Below, piece after piece: positions 46,353 to 58,500 of a stretch of DNA of 64,000 bases. Every line of letters begins with the position of its first letter. The stretch's first letter is position 1. Location: contig OX465595.1 in NCBI GenBank assembly GCA_950022295.1, positions 74,050,770 to 74,114,769 on the forward strand, written 5' to 3'. The notes below the pieces were generated by a model that was not told the DNA's origin, ran no database searches, and saw only the letters and a list, made by a program, of their open reading frames with translations. The position numbers and the translations under genes are program-made. The stretch is from Bromus sterilis (taxonomy: Eukaryota; Streptophyta; Magnoliopsida; Poales; Poaceae).

Positions 46353-49240
46353 TCATCGCCAAGCTTAATTCCTTCTCGTCCTCGAGTAGGTAAATGATAA
46401 CAAGCATAATTTCTGTGGTGACATGCCACACAACCATAAAAGGGATTTTATGTAAAGACTTCAAAGCATGCAATTCAATTCAAGTCTTAACAAGAAAGAG
46501 TCTATATTAGCATTGACACAAGCAACAAAAGAACAAAAGGTGCAAGAGCTCTTGCTGTCCGTGACTCGAATGTCTCCAGATGGTGTTTACGTGCAAGCAA
46601 GGGATAGGGAAATATGAGAGAAAAAATAAGGTTGTTGAGAACAACTATCTACTAAGTTTCACACTTCGTCTCCTTTGGATTCTTATCTGGACTCGTTCCC
46701 AGACCACTAGCCAGGTACAAGTCAAACTGATCCACTCCCTTTCGATAGTTTGAGCACTCATCCAATGGATGAGCGTGAGCAAGAAAGTTGACACCTAAAA
46801 GGCGAAACAGAAAGAAGGTGGAGGAGGAAGACAAAAAGGTGTGAAAGGCTCACATCAATGAGGACAATCATAGGCGAGAGAAGGCCATATGATAGATATG
46901 ATGTGAGGAGTAGGGATTGCCATACAACGGATGCACATGTGAGCTAAAATCTCTCCAAGGGAACTAGTGGGGGTGCATCTAACTTGCTTGCTCAAGAAGA
47001 CCTAGAGCTCGTTTGAGGAGGCTCATCATTGGAATATCCAAACCAAGTTCTATAGTGTGAAGGGTACCCACATAGCTATATGCATGATGATGATCTCTAT
47101 GGAGTACAAGGGATAGGAGATGAAGTACTAGTGTGGATCTCTCAAAAGGAATAGTAGTATGCCCCCTTCTCTCTTTTTATTTTATTTTTCTCTTTTTCTC
47201 ATTTTTTTATTTTTTTGGTGGCCTCAATGGCTCTTTCTATTTAACTCTCATTTTTCCTCTTTGGGATCTTTTGATTTTGTCCTCTTTGGGATCTTTTCCT
47301 CACTGTAGGGGCAATACTCTATATTTTACAAGAATATAGGCGATCTTTCACACTTTACAAAGGTACTCACATAAAGAAAATGTAACTATCATTATGCAAA
47401 TGTATGCTTCAGCCAGAATAGCAGGATATGCAATGATACTAGCGCGTCATGTAGCAATGATTAGGGCAAGGCCCAACTAGCATGCGGCTCATCGATCAAG
47501 CAAGTAGCTTGTATGACATGAAGATCAAGTCATGAAAAGGTGGATGTTGCATGGCAATGTATCTCGGAAAGGCTATGGAAATGCCTTGTAGGTATGTATG
47601 GTGGCTGTTTTGAGGAAACATATAAGGAGGCTTATGATGACAGAGCGTATCGTGCCAAGGGTTTGGATGCACCGGCGAAGTATGCGCCAACTCTCGAGGT
47701 GAGAAAGGGCAATGCACGGTACCGAAGAGGCTAGAAAAAGTATAGGTGGGTGAAAGTGTCAACTTTCGAATACTCACATTAGTCCGAAGAACTCATGCAC
47801 TTATTATCGGTAAATCTCAATCTAATCAGGAGGTTCACAAAGAGACAGGTACCCCGAGGAGGAGTGTATGGGGGTTTGGTTATCCTTGCGCATCCTCGAC
47901 TCATGGTACGTGAGTGTACTCTAATATTCGAACCCTCCAGAGGTTAGTGATCCATCTAGTAGCTAGAGTTCTCAACAGGGGTTTTTGGTATTCAAAAAAC
48001 ACACGGGTTGCCCAAAATACAACATCTATCACCAATAGGCAAGAGCTCTTGACACCATAAGTTCAAACATTACTCTAGTCAATACCTCAAAACTATTGCA
48101 AGTTACTACTACAAAGAGAATAGCAACTTTAACTACCTACTTTCAGTCAAGACACAGAACTCAGTGCAACAGGCAAACTCTCTAACAAGATAAAACATGC
48201 AACCTATAGAAAGTTCAACCTAAGACAAAATAATAGCTCTAGAAAAACTAAAGCACTACAACTAAACAAAACAGCAGCTAAGAAAAGAAAAAGAACAGCT
48301 CACAGCTAAAAGAATAAGCATGCAAATCCTATGAGGAGTTCTAGTTCAAGAGGAGCGTGAATCTCTCCCACACAAAAGAGTAAGTTGGGGTCTAACTTGT
48401 TCCTACAGAAAAGAAAGCAAAACAAACCTAGAAAATTAAAGAGCGAGACGCTCCAAGCAAAACACATAACGCATGAAGTGATAAAAATATAGTGCAACGA
48501 GGGACAAACTGATGATTGTTGATGAAGAAGGGGATGCATCGGGGGCATCCCCAAGCTTAGACGCTTGAGTCTCCTTGAATATTTCTTGGGGGTGGACATG
48601 GGCATCCCCAAGCTTGAGCGTTTGACACTCCTGAATCTTCTTTCATCACCTTCCATCGCGCACTTGAAAACTCACTTCATACATAACTCATTGTAGGCTG
48701 ATTAGAGAGGTTAGTACCCTAATAAAATAATTTTCCTCTACTGCAAATAAAGATTTTCCAGGAAGAGCTACTGTTTCCCAAGATTTCCAAAAGGTTTTTG
48801 CAAAGAAAAAGCAAGCTTAAGGTTTGCAAAAGTGAAGAGAGACAAAACGTGGCAGAATCTGTGAAAAACAGAACAGCAGAGAGAAACGAATTTTTTAGGG
48901 GTACTTCTGCAACTCAAATCAAAACACTCAGAACATACGGAAGTTTTGTAATTGTATAGAGCACGCTGTGTAAACAATTCAGCTCAAAAAAATGAACTGG
49001 GATTTTTCTCTGATTTTTCTAGTCACGAGGACAGAATTTGTTTTCTGGACAGCATGTCACAACTTTTACTTCCCTTGCCGTATGAGTCTAAACTTGGCAC
49101 AAAGCTTGAAAAGTAAAGATACAATGATGTTTCTACAGTAGTAACAATCATCAAGACCACTAACAACAGAACAAAATCAAAAAGAAAAACCTAAATTCGT
49201 TGCGGGCTGCCTCCCGAAAGCGCGTCTTTAGAGCCATTAG
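46353..49240 (-). other. E interior without recognisable genes
   Basis: About 2.9 kb. Both strands are broken by stops; no RT, integrase or protease motif is seen. It contains T-rich runs (47,160-47,220) with a duplicated TCCTCTTTGGGATCTTTT (about 47,254-47,300), and two copies of a polypurine-like motif 57 bp apart (48,544-48,558 and 48,601-48,615). Probably untranslated packaging/replication sequence of a non-autonomous element. Confidence 0.6.
48544..48615 (-). repeat. Two polypurine-tract-like AAGCTTGGGGATGCC copies
   Basis: The minus-strand motif AAGCTTGGGGATGCC occurs twice with a 57-bp period and diverged spacers. It resembles the Athila polypurine tract (AAGCTTGGGGGAG at 13,909-13,922) but lies 2.2 kb from the LTR. 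Confidence 0.7.
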
Positions 49241-50398
49241 CTAGGCTTGAAGATTGCAAAAGATGCTCACAAAGGAATAGAAGTTTAAGCAAACAAGATC
49301 ATCAAGAAGAAAATGTGAAACACATTTAAGTCTAACCCACTTCCTTTGCATAGGCATCTGATAAGAAAATAAATCAAAGAAGCACAAAGTGACATTCATA
49401 GGAAGGTAGAACAAGAACAACTTCAAAACTTTCAACATGAAGAGAGGTGTTTTTGTAACATGGAAGTTTCTACAACCAAACTTTCCTCTATCAAAGTAAT
49501 TTTCAGTAGCATCATGAACAACATCAAGAATATAAATATCACATAAATCATGTTGTTCATGATCTACAAGCACATGTGTATTGTTTTCAACACGGTTTTT
49601 AGGATGATAAGATAGATGCAACCCATCACATTGAGCCTTGATAATAGCAAAATTCTCCGGAGTAGTTGGAGATTTCAAAAGGATAATAGAGCAATCAAGT
49701 GTGGGTGCAACAATAATAACTTCATGCTTAACATAAGGAACTATAGCAAGTTCATCTTCGTAGGCATCATCCATAGTGGCATCATGGCCATCAACAAAGC
49801 AAGTATCAAAATCATCAGAAAGGGAAGTATCAAGTGAGTCCTCGGAATCATAAGATTCCTCTTCATAGCAATCACTAGCCTCTTCTTGGGCAGCAAGCAT
49901 TCTATTTATAAAATCCTCAATATAAGCATTGGAAGTATAATTCTCAAAGCAATAAGCAAGAACAGCAAAGTTTTCAGACTTGTGAATAGTATCGTAATAC
50001 TTTTCAATCAAAGAAGCAATCTCATAAGCACATTTAAAAGCAACAAACTCTTCAATCCTTTCAACATCAAAGTAATCATAAACAGCTTTGGCATAAGAAG
50101 ATAGGATCTCATTTTCATTAAACTCACATTGGAAAGGAAGGTGTTTACGCTCTATATTAGAGCAACAAGTAAAATCATAAATGTGGCATAAACACTCAGC
50201 ATAGCAATAAGAAACTTGTATTTGATCCCATACGTGTTTCCCTTTCTGAGATAGGCGGTGCCGCGTATAATGAGCATGCTCATCCAATAATTTTCCCTCA
50301 ACCAAGTCGGTTGGGTTTTTAGCACGATCACAAATTGATCGAAGACGATCCAAGTGAAACATGTCCATCCTACCATATTTGGGTGGTTCCACACCCAT
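49241..50398 (-). CDS. E single ORF, 385 aa, unknown function
   Basis: The first ATG (50,398) gives MGVEPPKYGRMDMFHLDRL; the open frame upstream has no ATG and includes the primer site, so I chose this ATG. The frame is intact to 49,241, which is unusual here. Features: a Cys-containing basic N-terminal third, a helical middle (VERIEEFVAFKCAYEIASLIEK), an acidic Asp/Glu/Ser segment (about residues 185-230), and a hydrophobic stretch near the C-terminus (LKLFLFYLPMNVTLCFF) that could be a membrane segment or an accident of drift. No gag zinc knuckle, protease or RT motif is present. It is the only protein-coding candidate in E, so a Gag-like or trans-acting role is possible but unproven. Confidence 0.6.
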   Translation of the reverse strand: MGVEPPKYGRMDMFHLDRLRSICDRAKNPTDLVEGKLLDEHAHYTRHRLSQKGKHVWDQIQVSYCYAECLCHIYDFTCCSNIERKHLPFQCEFNENEILSSYAKAVYDYFDVERIEEFVAFKCAYEIASLIEKYYDTIHKSENFAVLAYCFENYTSNAYIEDFINRMLAAQEEASDCYEEESYDSEDSLDTSLSDDFDTCFVDGHDATMDDAYEDELAIVPYVKHEVIIVAPTLDCSIILLKSPTTPENFAIIKAQCDGLHLSYHPKNRVENNTHVLVDHEQHDLCDIYILDVVHDATENYFDRGKFGCRNFHVTKTPLFMLKVLKLFLFYLPMNVTLCFFDLFSYQMPMQRKWVRLKCVSHFLLDDLVCLNFYSFVSIFCNLQA

Positions 50399-50532
50399 GG
50401 TGAAGATAGCATCAGTAGGTATTTTTGGTATTTTTGATAAGGAAACAAAAGTAAAAACTGAAAGGTAAACTAAAAAGACTAAAAAGAAAAGGTAAAAGAT
50501 AGTGTGCAACTCCCCTATCTTGTAGACTTGAG

Positions 50533-50550
50533 TCCCCGGCAACGGCGCCA
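50533..50550 (-). other. Primer-binding site of E (tRNA-Asp type)
   Basis: The minus strand reads TGGCGCCGTTGCCGGGGA, complementary to the 3' end of plant tRNA-Asp. Ten bases separate it from the LTR at 50,561. Confidence 0.9.
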
Positions 50551-50560
50551 GAAATTTGCT

Positions 50561-52199
50561 TGATGGCTTCTCGCCCCTCGTTGGTTACCCCAAGTGGAAG
50601 GTTTGAGATGCAGTGCAGCAGCAAGTTTCCCTCGGTGAACATACCAAGGTTATCGAACCAGTAGGACTCAGGAGATACAAGTAGGTGGCAACATCGTCAG
50701 AAATTTCTTCCTGAATAGGGTGTTGTCGTGGTCCTGAACACAACAACAAATAACTTTGCTCCCAACGAGTACAGAGAAGTTGTCAATTCCTCCGGCCTTG
50801 TCGTTTACAAAGGATCAACGCAAGAGATAAAAGGTGCAAAGGAAAGTAAAAGCTGAAAGTAAATTGAGGGTGTGAACAATAATGTGAAGATGGACCAGGG
50901 TCCCATGATTTTCACTAGTGATGTCTCTCTCCCAAAAGACAATAAAAGTGCTAGCGAGGTAAACAAATCACAGTTGGGAAATTGACAGGATTATGAAGGC
51001 ACCGCAATGCTAACTATGCTGCAAAGAAAGGAAGGGCTCAAAAGAAATGGGTAGTACGCCAAGGTAAGTAGACCGAAATCCATCTACATCTACTATGAAT
51101 CATCCACCTTGAGATATCTATCCAGAACATCTCGCTGGTATTAAGTTGCGAATCCCACCCAAAGTGTAAACTCAAAGCAATAGACAACTGCATTAAAAGA
51201 ACTTTGCGTAAAGTAAACAATCCTTGCACCCGCAGGTACAAGCACCGTTGTTTTATCCCTGGTGGCAACAGCACATCCCCTAGTCTCATGTTTTTGTCAC
51301 TCAAGCTAGACATCAAGGGGCTGAACTCACAATCGAGCATAACACTCTCTCTTGGAGTTGCAAATAAAATACTTGGCCAAAGGACATACCGCAACGGAGA
51401 ACATGCAAGAATTTACTCAAGAACAAAATATCAAAGAGAAGAACCAAATATATTACTCATCACAATCTGAACATAGTCTCATAATCCATCAGATCCCAAC
51501 AAACTCAGCATAGCAACAACAGAAATTACATAGATGCCTCGATCATGTGAGGCAGCTCACGAGGACTCGAAAGTGGAAGCAAAAAAGAGGGAGAGATAGA
51601 TCACATAGCTACTGGTCACGGACCCATGGTCCAAGGGAAACTACTCACGGTACATACGGTAGGCGTCCATGGCTATGGAGGGTCTCCCGGAGGGGGTAGC
51701 TTCTGCCGGCAGGGTGCCGGAGCAGCTTCTCCAGGCAGCCCTGATCTAGAAACGGCGGCGGCGGCGGAATAGAGGCGAGATCGCGAAAGAGGAGTCCGTC
51801 TTAGGGTTTTCTACCCCGAGGGGTAAATATAGGCGAAGGGGGGCGTCGAGGGGACCCACGAGGCAGTCAGGAGAGTCCCTGGCGCGGACCAGGGTGGGGC
51901 CGCGCCACCTGCCCTCCTGGCTGCCTGGTGGTGGCCCCCCTTCCCTCCCTTGCTGATTCCGGAAGCTTCTGTTGCGCTGATTTTTTATATATTTTTTCCG
52001 GAATTTTTGGATCACTTTTATTGGCCGGAAAACCTGAAATACAAAAACAGCAGAAAACAGAAACAGGAAACTGGGTGCACTGAGTTAATAGGTTAGTCCA
52101 AATAGGTTCAAAAGTGTATGAAAGTTCAACAAAACATGGCAAAGTCACACAAAAATGCATGGAGCAAGCAGAAATTATAGATACGTTTGGTACGTATCA
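50561..52199 (-). mobile_element. E 5' LTR
   Basis: 1,639 bp with intact ends (TGATGGCTTC … TACGTATCA). It is followed by the target copy ATAGT and then B's RT codons for MCVDY on the minus strand. Confidence 0.9.
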
Positions 52200-52204
52200 A
52201 TAGT

Positions 52205-53999
52205 CTACGCACATCCTTTCTGTTCCATCTTTCTTCGTTACGAACAGAACGGGGCAACCCCATGGCGATGAGCTAGGGCGGATGAAGCCTTTTACCAACA
52301 AAGCTTCAAGTTGGATTTTAAGCTCAGCTAACTCATGTGGGGCCATTTTGTATGGGCGTCTGGAAATTGGTGCGGGTCCTGGCATAAGATCCACTATGAA
52401 CTCTACACATCTGTCGGGTGGCATGCCCGGCGGCTCTTTAGGAAAGTCATCCGGGAAGTCACGAACCACCGGAATATCTTCAAGGTCAGGAAGGGGAAGT
52501 ACATTCAAACAATGCACCTGGGTTCTCGTTCTGGGTGAGGTGTAGATGACTGTCTTGCCTGAAGGGTGGGTTAGTTTCACTGATTTGCCTTTGCAATCAA
52601 GGTAGGCATTCTTCCTTGATAGCCAATCCATGACAAGGATTACATCGATGTCGGAATACTTGAGGGCTATGAGTGAAGCAAGGAATACTAAACCCTCAAT
52701 TGCAATTTTATTACCATGGATACTCTATTAGTTTGCCATCTTGACCCTGGAGTTTGAATAATCATTGGGGTGCACAATTCAACAAAGGATAACTCATGAA
52801 GAAGTGCATAACTTTCCGACATGAATGAATGAGATGCTCCGGGGTCGAAAAGAACGGAAGTAGGAACAAAATTGACTGGGAGCGTACCAAGAATGACGTC
52901 AGTGGTGTCGTCAGTCTCTTCGGCGGCAATCTGATTCACACGTCCACGAGTGGTGGGAGGAGCGGGTTTGGTGGTGTAGACCTTCGCGGGTGGCTTGCCA
53001 CGACCATTGTTGTTACCTCCGGCACGGGGTGGAGCATTCTGATTCTGGAGCTGATTCTGGGGACACTCGCGGGAGTAGTGGCCTGCCTGACCACACTTGT
53101 AGCAGGCTCCAAAGACAGTGCGGGGAGCTGGGTTGTTCGGTGGAGCGGGGTGGAACGAAGCTGGTGGACGACGCGCCACATAGGATGGCCTCGGTGGGTT
53201 GTTCTGGCGAAACATGTTGTTGGGGATCCAGATCTTGCACTTCTGAGAGCCTGAACTGGATGAACCATCGTCTCTAGGGTGTTTGCGGAAGTCATTGGGG
53301 GTGTTCATGTCCTCCGCCTTGATGTCATTGTTGACAAGGACCTGGAAGGTGGCAAATTCATGCAGGTTGAGCTCACGACGGAGTCCGGAATTGAGTCCAC
53401 GCGGAACCTCTCTTGCTTCTTAGCGTCGGTGGAGACCTCTTCAGTAGCATAACGAGCCAGTCGGTTGAACTCACGACTAAACTCGTCAACAGTCCTTCTG
53501 CCTTGGGTGAGGTTGCAGAACTCCTCACGCTTGCGGTCCATAAGACCCTTTGGAATGTCATGCTCACGGAAAGAAGTGCAGAACTCATCCCAAGTGGTGG
53601 GCGGTCCAACGGGATGCATGTTCAGGAAATTCTCCCACCAAGAGCTAGCTGCACCCTCGAGGTGGTAAGTGGCATAGCTGACCCTGTCACCATCTGCAAC
53701 ATGGCCTGCCTGGAGCTTCCTTTCGATGCTGCGAAGCAAGTCATCGGCGTCAAGGGGCTCGGTGGAGTAGCTGAAAACCGGGGGATGAAGCCGGATGAAG
53801 TCATTCAAAGACACCAACTCGTTGCACTGCTGAGTGGTGTTGCAGGCAATGACCTCGAGCAACTGGTGAGAGTCTCGGCGGTTCCTCTCAACCTCCATCA
53901 GAAACTGAGCCATCGTGGGTGGGGTGGAAGTTTGCCTTCCTCCGGGTCATTCCCACGACCATGGGCACGACCAAGCTGGCCACGGGTTCCTTGATACAT
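52205..53999 (-). pseudogene. B Gag, protease and RT N-terminus
   Basis: The ATG at 53,999 (MYQGTRGQLGR) follows a CTTCAG acceptor. The Gag domain has FSYSTEPLDADDLLRSIERKL, TYHLEGAASSWWENF and EFNRLARYATEE. The CCHC knuckle is CYKCGQAGHYSRECP. The protease has VLFDPGASHSF (D-P-G, as in G) and the MDWLSRKNAYLDCKG block. The last part is PPDRCVEF to RMCVDY of RT, where E is inserted. Frameshifts near 53,925, 53,405, 53,305 and 52,690 disable it. At the protease/RT border B keeps the base that G lost. Confidence 0.9.
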
Positions 54000-54334
54000 C
54001 CTGAAGGGGAAAACCAAATTCAAACAGAGTTGATTGGAAGAGTCTAAACAAGGTATTGAAGGTACTGGAAGAAGCACAGAGCAAAGGAAGTAATCATCTT
54101 GACAACATGGTGATAAAAGCATACAAGCCATATATTCACAAGATGTCATACAAACGATACATCGTTTTAGTACAAGCGCCAAGCTAATACAAACGTGATG
54201 AAGATGATACATCCTTCAGAGGCACTCTGACTTCCTATACATTATTTATCTAAGCCTCTGTAACTTATAACACCTTGCGTACAATATACTAAAGATACTA
54301 CTACATCCTCACTAAAGTAAGACCACAGGCGGTC
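54000..54334 (-). other. Spacer between ORF0 and gag in B
   Basis: The counterpart of 32,240-32,569. It is non-coding, and keeps the pyrimidine-rich run and CTTCAG acceptor before the gag ATG. Confidence 0.6.
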
Positions 54335-55114
54335 TCACTCATCTCCATCTCCATAGTAATCCTCTTAAAAGTTACCCGCGTAACCCGGTAGCTGAAGGTG
54401 ACCATCGGAAAACACGGAGGCCTGTGGACCCTGATATCCATTTGGTCAAGGATGGGGCCTAGGTCCAGCGTAGGGTGGAAGCAGAGGACCACGGGGTGGA
54501 AAAATGCCTCCAATCTTGGGCCAAGCAACTCGAGAAGGCATATGTGTCCTGACTGGGTAGATAGCATCATACTCCACTGATCCAACACTCACAAAAGTGG
54601 CCAGGAGTGTAAGTGCTCGATACAGACGGACACGGGTGGCGTGAAGCTCAAAACGAAGGGCACGTGCATCACGATCTCTATCACAAGCGTGCCGAGCAGT
54701 GATCTGAAGCAAAGGATCCTCCAAAGAGTGATTTATGTACAGTCCGGTGTAATATCCCTCTTCTCCTGGAAGTGCAGCAGGGATATAACGGAAAGATGTG
54801 CCTCCAAGCATAGCGTGCTCCTCTCTCAGCAGAGTCATACATGAGTATGCAGCATCCTGCACAACCATGTTCTCAGTCATGCCAATGCCATGTGCAAAGT
54901 GGATAGGCTGAGTGACTCCAGTGTGGTGCGGGTAGATCCTGACAATGCAGTGGAACTGGGTCTGGTTGAAGTCAAGGAACTGCTCCTCAACTGTGTACTC
55001 AGGGTACCATCGGTATCCAATGAAAGACATCATCTCAATCAGCATGGCGGGATGGCCACGCACACCGAGGCACCTAGTCAAACGAACAATCTGCCGAGGG
55101 GGAAGATCTGCCAT
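54335..55114 (-). pseudogene. ORF0 of B: unrecognised 259-aa ORF upstream of gag
   Basis: It has the same 780-nt length as in G and no indel. It is open for 222 codons from ATG 55,114, with MSFIGYRWYPEYTVEEQF where G has a stop. Two in-frame stops (near 54,444 and 54,361) fall in the last 40 codons, at positions coding for Phe and Tyr in G. Conserved segments include QTQFHCIVRIYPHH, VVQDAAYSCMTLLREEHAML and GSVEYDAIYPVRT. No homologous family is recognised. Confidence 0.7.
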
Positions 55115-55534
55115 CTGAAACAGAAAGGAGGAGTTTGCAAATGCATCAGATTATGAAGAAACCTGGAATGACTCAGACAGCATAACGGCTGTAATTGCAA
55201 GAAAAGACAATTTCTTACAACATGAAAACAACACTTACATACGATGTAAGAAATCAGGAAGCACAACAACGCTAGTAAACCGAACACAACTTTCCTACGG
55301 CTACAAGGAAGCAAACAACAAGATGTTCTAGCAAGACATAGATGAGCCTAGTCCTATATTCCCGTAGAACAAGATGAGGGTGACTCAGAACTCAGAGCGA
55401 TGAAGGTAAGGAGAAAAAAGAAGCCTTACGTTGTTCCCTTATATACCCAGAGTAACTATATAACTGTAGCAATCTAGACTCGACTTCGGCCAAGGCTGAT
55501 AATCCTATAGTCAGTCCTGCTCTGTTACGAAGTC
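55115..55534 (-). promoter_or_regulatory. B leader: acceptor, donor, TATA-like element and primer site
   Basis: On the minus strand: primer site TCGTAACAGAGC (55,519-55,530), TATATAAG (55,438-55,445), donor AAC|GTAAGG (intron starting at 55,429) and acceptor CTTTCTGTTTCAG (ending at 55,115). Order and spacing match G. Confidence 0.55.
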
Positions 55535-58500
55535 TGTCGGGACCCGGGGTTAGCGTATTCAAGACTCGCTACAACACAATCATATGGAGAGCCGAGAACC
55601 GTACCCACTTGTCTAAGCAGACAAGGCCAAGCACATAACGTTCTCGGAAAGTATCGAACGTGAGGGGCATCCCATCCAGGCCGGATGATCAACTGAGATG
55701 GGTCCTCATCGTCCGCACACAAGTCTAAATGATATGGGTGGTGACCTCCCATACTCATAGACAAGTCGCCTCAACCATAATATCGATTGTATTATAACCC
55801 TTACATAGACTTACTCCAGCCCGATCACTTAGTCGGGGTCTAGGGCGGGCTCGATCATATATCAAAGTGTGCACGAGACAGAGTCTCGAGCAATCGCATC
55901 GCGATGCCCCAAGCTGCGCACATCTAAGGGCCACTTGGTGTATAAAAGACTGCCAGCCAGATCACAACTAAGGTCTCGAAAACCCATACATAGACATGCA
56001 TGTTATAAACATACACGCAACACACATGCCTTGTATGAGCAGCAGGTATCATTGCAATTATCTACAAAGTATACATTTTATTGATAACTCTCACAGAGTG
56101 CACACAGAGATCACGAGACCGTGATTCAACATTACAACAAGCATGCGGAAGCAAATTATGTCTGGGTACAGACAAGTTTAACAAATGGCTTAAGAAGCCT
56201 TATTTAAACACAAGCCCTCCACGAGGGAACCATTCTGCTGACTGGGACTACACTAGCCTGGTCTTCAGTCGTCGAGCTCGAGGAAGAATCCACCTTCGGG
56301 GTCAGTGGGTTCATCTAAAACATAGAATGAGCAAACGTGAGTACAAAGTCGTACTCAGCAAGACTTACGTAGGAGCTATACTACTCATGCACATGTAGCA
56401 AGGTAAAGGGAGGTGGGGTTCATAAGCAGAAGTGCCAGCTTTGAATTAGCTAGTCCTGAACTACGAGTACCAGACTTGAGGTAAGAAGCGTACACGAGTC
56501 CACTACATGTCTCCAATCAATTACACCGCTATGCTGCCTTCCTCGTCTTCCCCACGAGAAACCACGCCATAGCACTCACGCTTATCTTGGCAAGTTTTAT
56601 AAGTATCCAGTTCAAGTTGTCTAATAATCAGGCACAGCTTTCCAAGTAGTCCCTTACCGCGGACGTGGCTATTCGAATAGTTTTGTTAACCCTGCAGGGG
56701 TGTACCGCTACACACACATGACCATCAGTAATCGCCTTTGGCCTCGACACCATTCAAGGGGTGTCGGCGAGGATGTTCACCACAACTGTTACCTCATAGC
56801 CGATCTAGTCCAAGAAAGCTGCCTACCTGGGTTGGCTACCACTATCGTGAACCTGGCCGGTTTACCGAAGTGGACCCAGATGATGTGTGCGTGGTGCATA
56901 AGCCGGTCTTGGCTGAGCCGTTCTCTCACTTAGCAGCCAGGCCACAAACCTACCAGAACTCCGAACTACTGCGACATATGGACATCGAAAGGGATGAGTT
57001 AGTAGGTTGAGAGGGGTCAGTGAGCCCAATTTGTGGTTGTACTCTTCATCTTGGATCACCACACAAGAACTCGGACTTAGGGCGGTGTTCAACGAGACAA
57101 ACCACTATGTACTCCTACACAGCCTCTCATCGGTCACCTTGTATTAGGGTAGATTCATTAACACATTTCCACCATCATCATCATGATTGCTACCATCCCG
57201 ACTCACATAACAGTATCAACATTGTACCACTCTAAGCATGCAATAAGCAGTAACAATTGCAGGGGCCATATGATATCAATCAACTCCTACATTTGCTAGG
57301 ATTGTGCTTTGCTTACTACTATGACAAATGATAGGTCATGCAAAGCAATGGGTTCATCTATGCGGTAGAAACGTAGCATGGTAATCATCCTAAAAAATGC
57401 ATAAGCGAGACTGAGAGGGAAGTGGGATTTTATGAACATGATCAATGGGGGTTTGTTTGCCTTGCTGATGAGGTTCAGTATCGGGGTCTTCAACGAAGGG
57501 GGCAGCCTCATGTTCCGGTTCCACTTCTACTCGACAAACAACAAACAAGGAAGCAATATAAATACAATGCACAATCACATGGTTGAAAGTTGAAACTTGA
57601 TGTATATGCTTCTGATGTGTGAGAGAATTCCATTTAAAAGAAGTGCATTGCAAAAGAATTGCAAATTCAAACTCCAATTTCGATTTAAATGAATTCCATA
57701 TGCATGTTTGCTTCTGTTCCCCCATTTTAAAATGGTCAAACATGAAAATAAAGTGCATATTCAGAATCCTTGCATTTTTCTGATAATTTTACATATATTA
57801 TATGTTTAATTTGGAGTTAAAATGAATTAGTTATGAATTTCCAAAGTTTAATTCATTTTCTGCCATTTTCTGAATTGATTTAAATACAAAATCATTTACT
57901 GCATCACCATGAGGTCATGCTGACGTCAGGGGGCCTCTGACCACTAGGACCCACATGTCTGTGTCTATTCTGTTAATTAAACAAGTTTAAATTAGATTTA
58001 GAATAACCCAGGGGTTAATTAGGGCCTAGGGCCCACATGTAAGTCTCACTGGGGGGTGGGGCCAAGAGATTAAGCACGGGGTTAGAGCTCTAATGGAGGG
58101 GGGTCATCGCCGGCGCCACTGTAGTCGCTGGAATCTCCCCGGGATTTCGATTTAGGGCACGGAGCAATATTGGAGTCCACCGGCGTGTGCAGCATCGTCG
58201 TCCGCGTCGAATGGACATAACCAGAGCTTCAGGGGTTCACCGGAGCGTCGTCGGCGTCGGAGTTGGCGGCGGCAGTGGCTAGGGCTGCGTCGGGTTCGCG
58301 CTCCAGAGCGCCATTTTGACCACGGCCTAGCGTGTTGGAAAGCTGAGACGCATGGGAGGCTGATGCGCACATGGGCTGAGACGAAGGGGCACTACGGCGA
58401 CCTCGGCATCAGCCATGGCGGCAGCAAGCTCCGGCGCCCATGGAGGATCGGTGCAAAGGAGGAGTTCGGGGTTGTGGGGTTAGGGAAAACGGCGAGTAGC

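Larger units (their letters stand above)
44712..52199 (-). mobile_element. Non-autonomous Athila-like element E, complete, minus strand
   Basis: LTRs at 44,712-46,352 and 50,561-52,199 (1.64 kb each), target duplication ATAGT at 44,707-44,711 and 52,200-52,204, tRNA-Asp primer site at 50,533-50,550, and a polypurine-like AATTAAGCTTGGCGATGA at the other inner edge. LTRs begin TGATACGT, like the other Athila elements here. The 4.2-kb interior has one ORF of unknown function and no RT, integrase or protease, so it must rely on another element's proteins. A 350-bp LTR stretch compared by eye differs by roughly 4%. Confidence 0.9.

Noticed and set aside
47160..47220. T-rich run as a possible terminator or promoter
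   Set aside because: Such runs are common in Athila-like interiors; no other signal is present.
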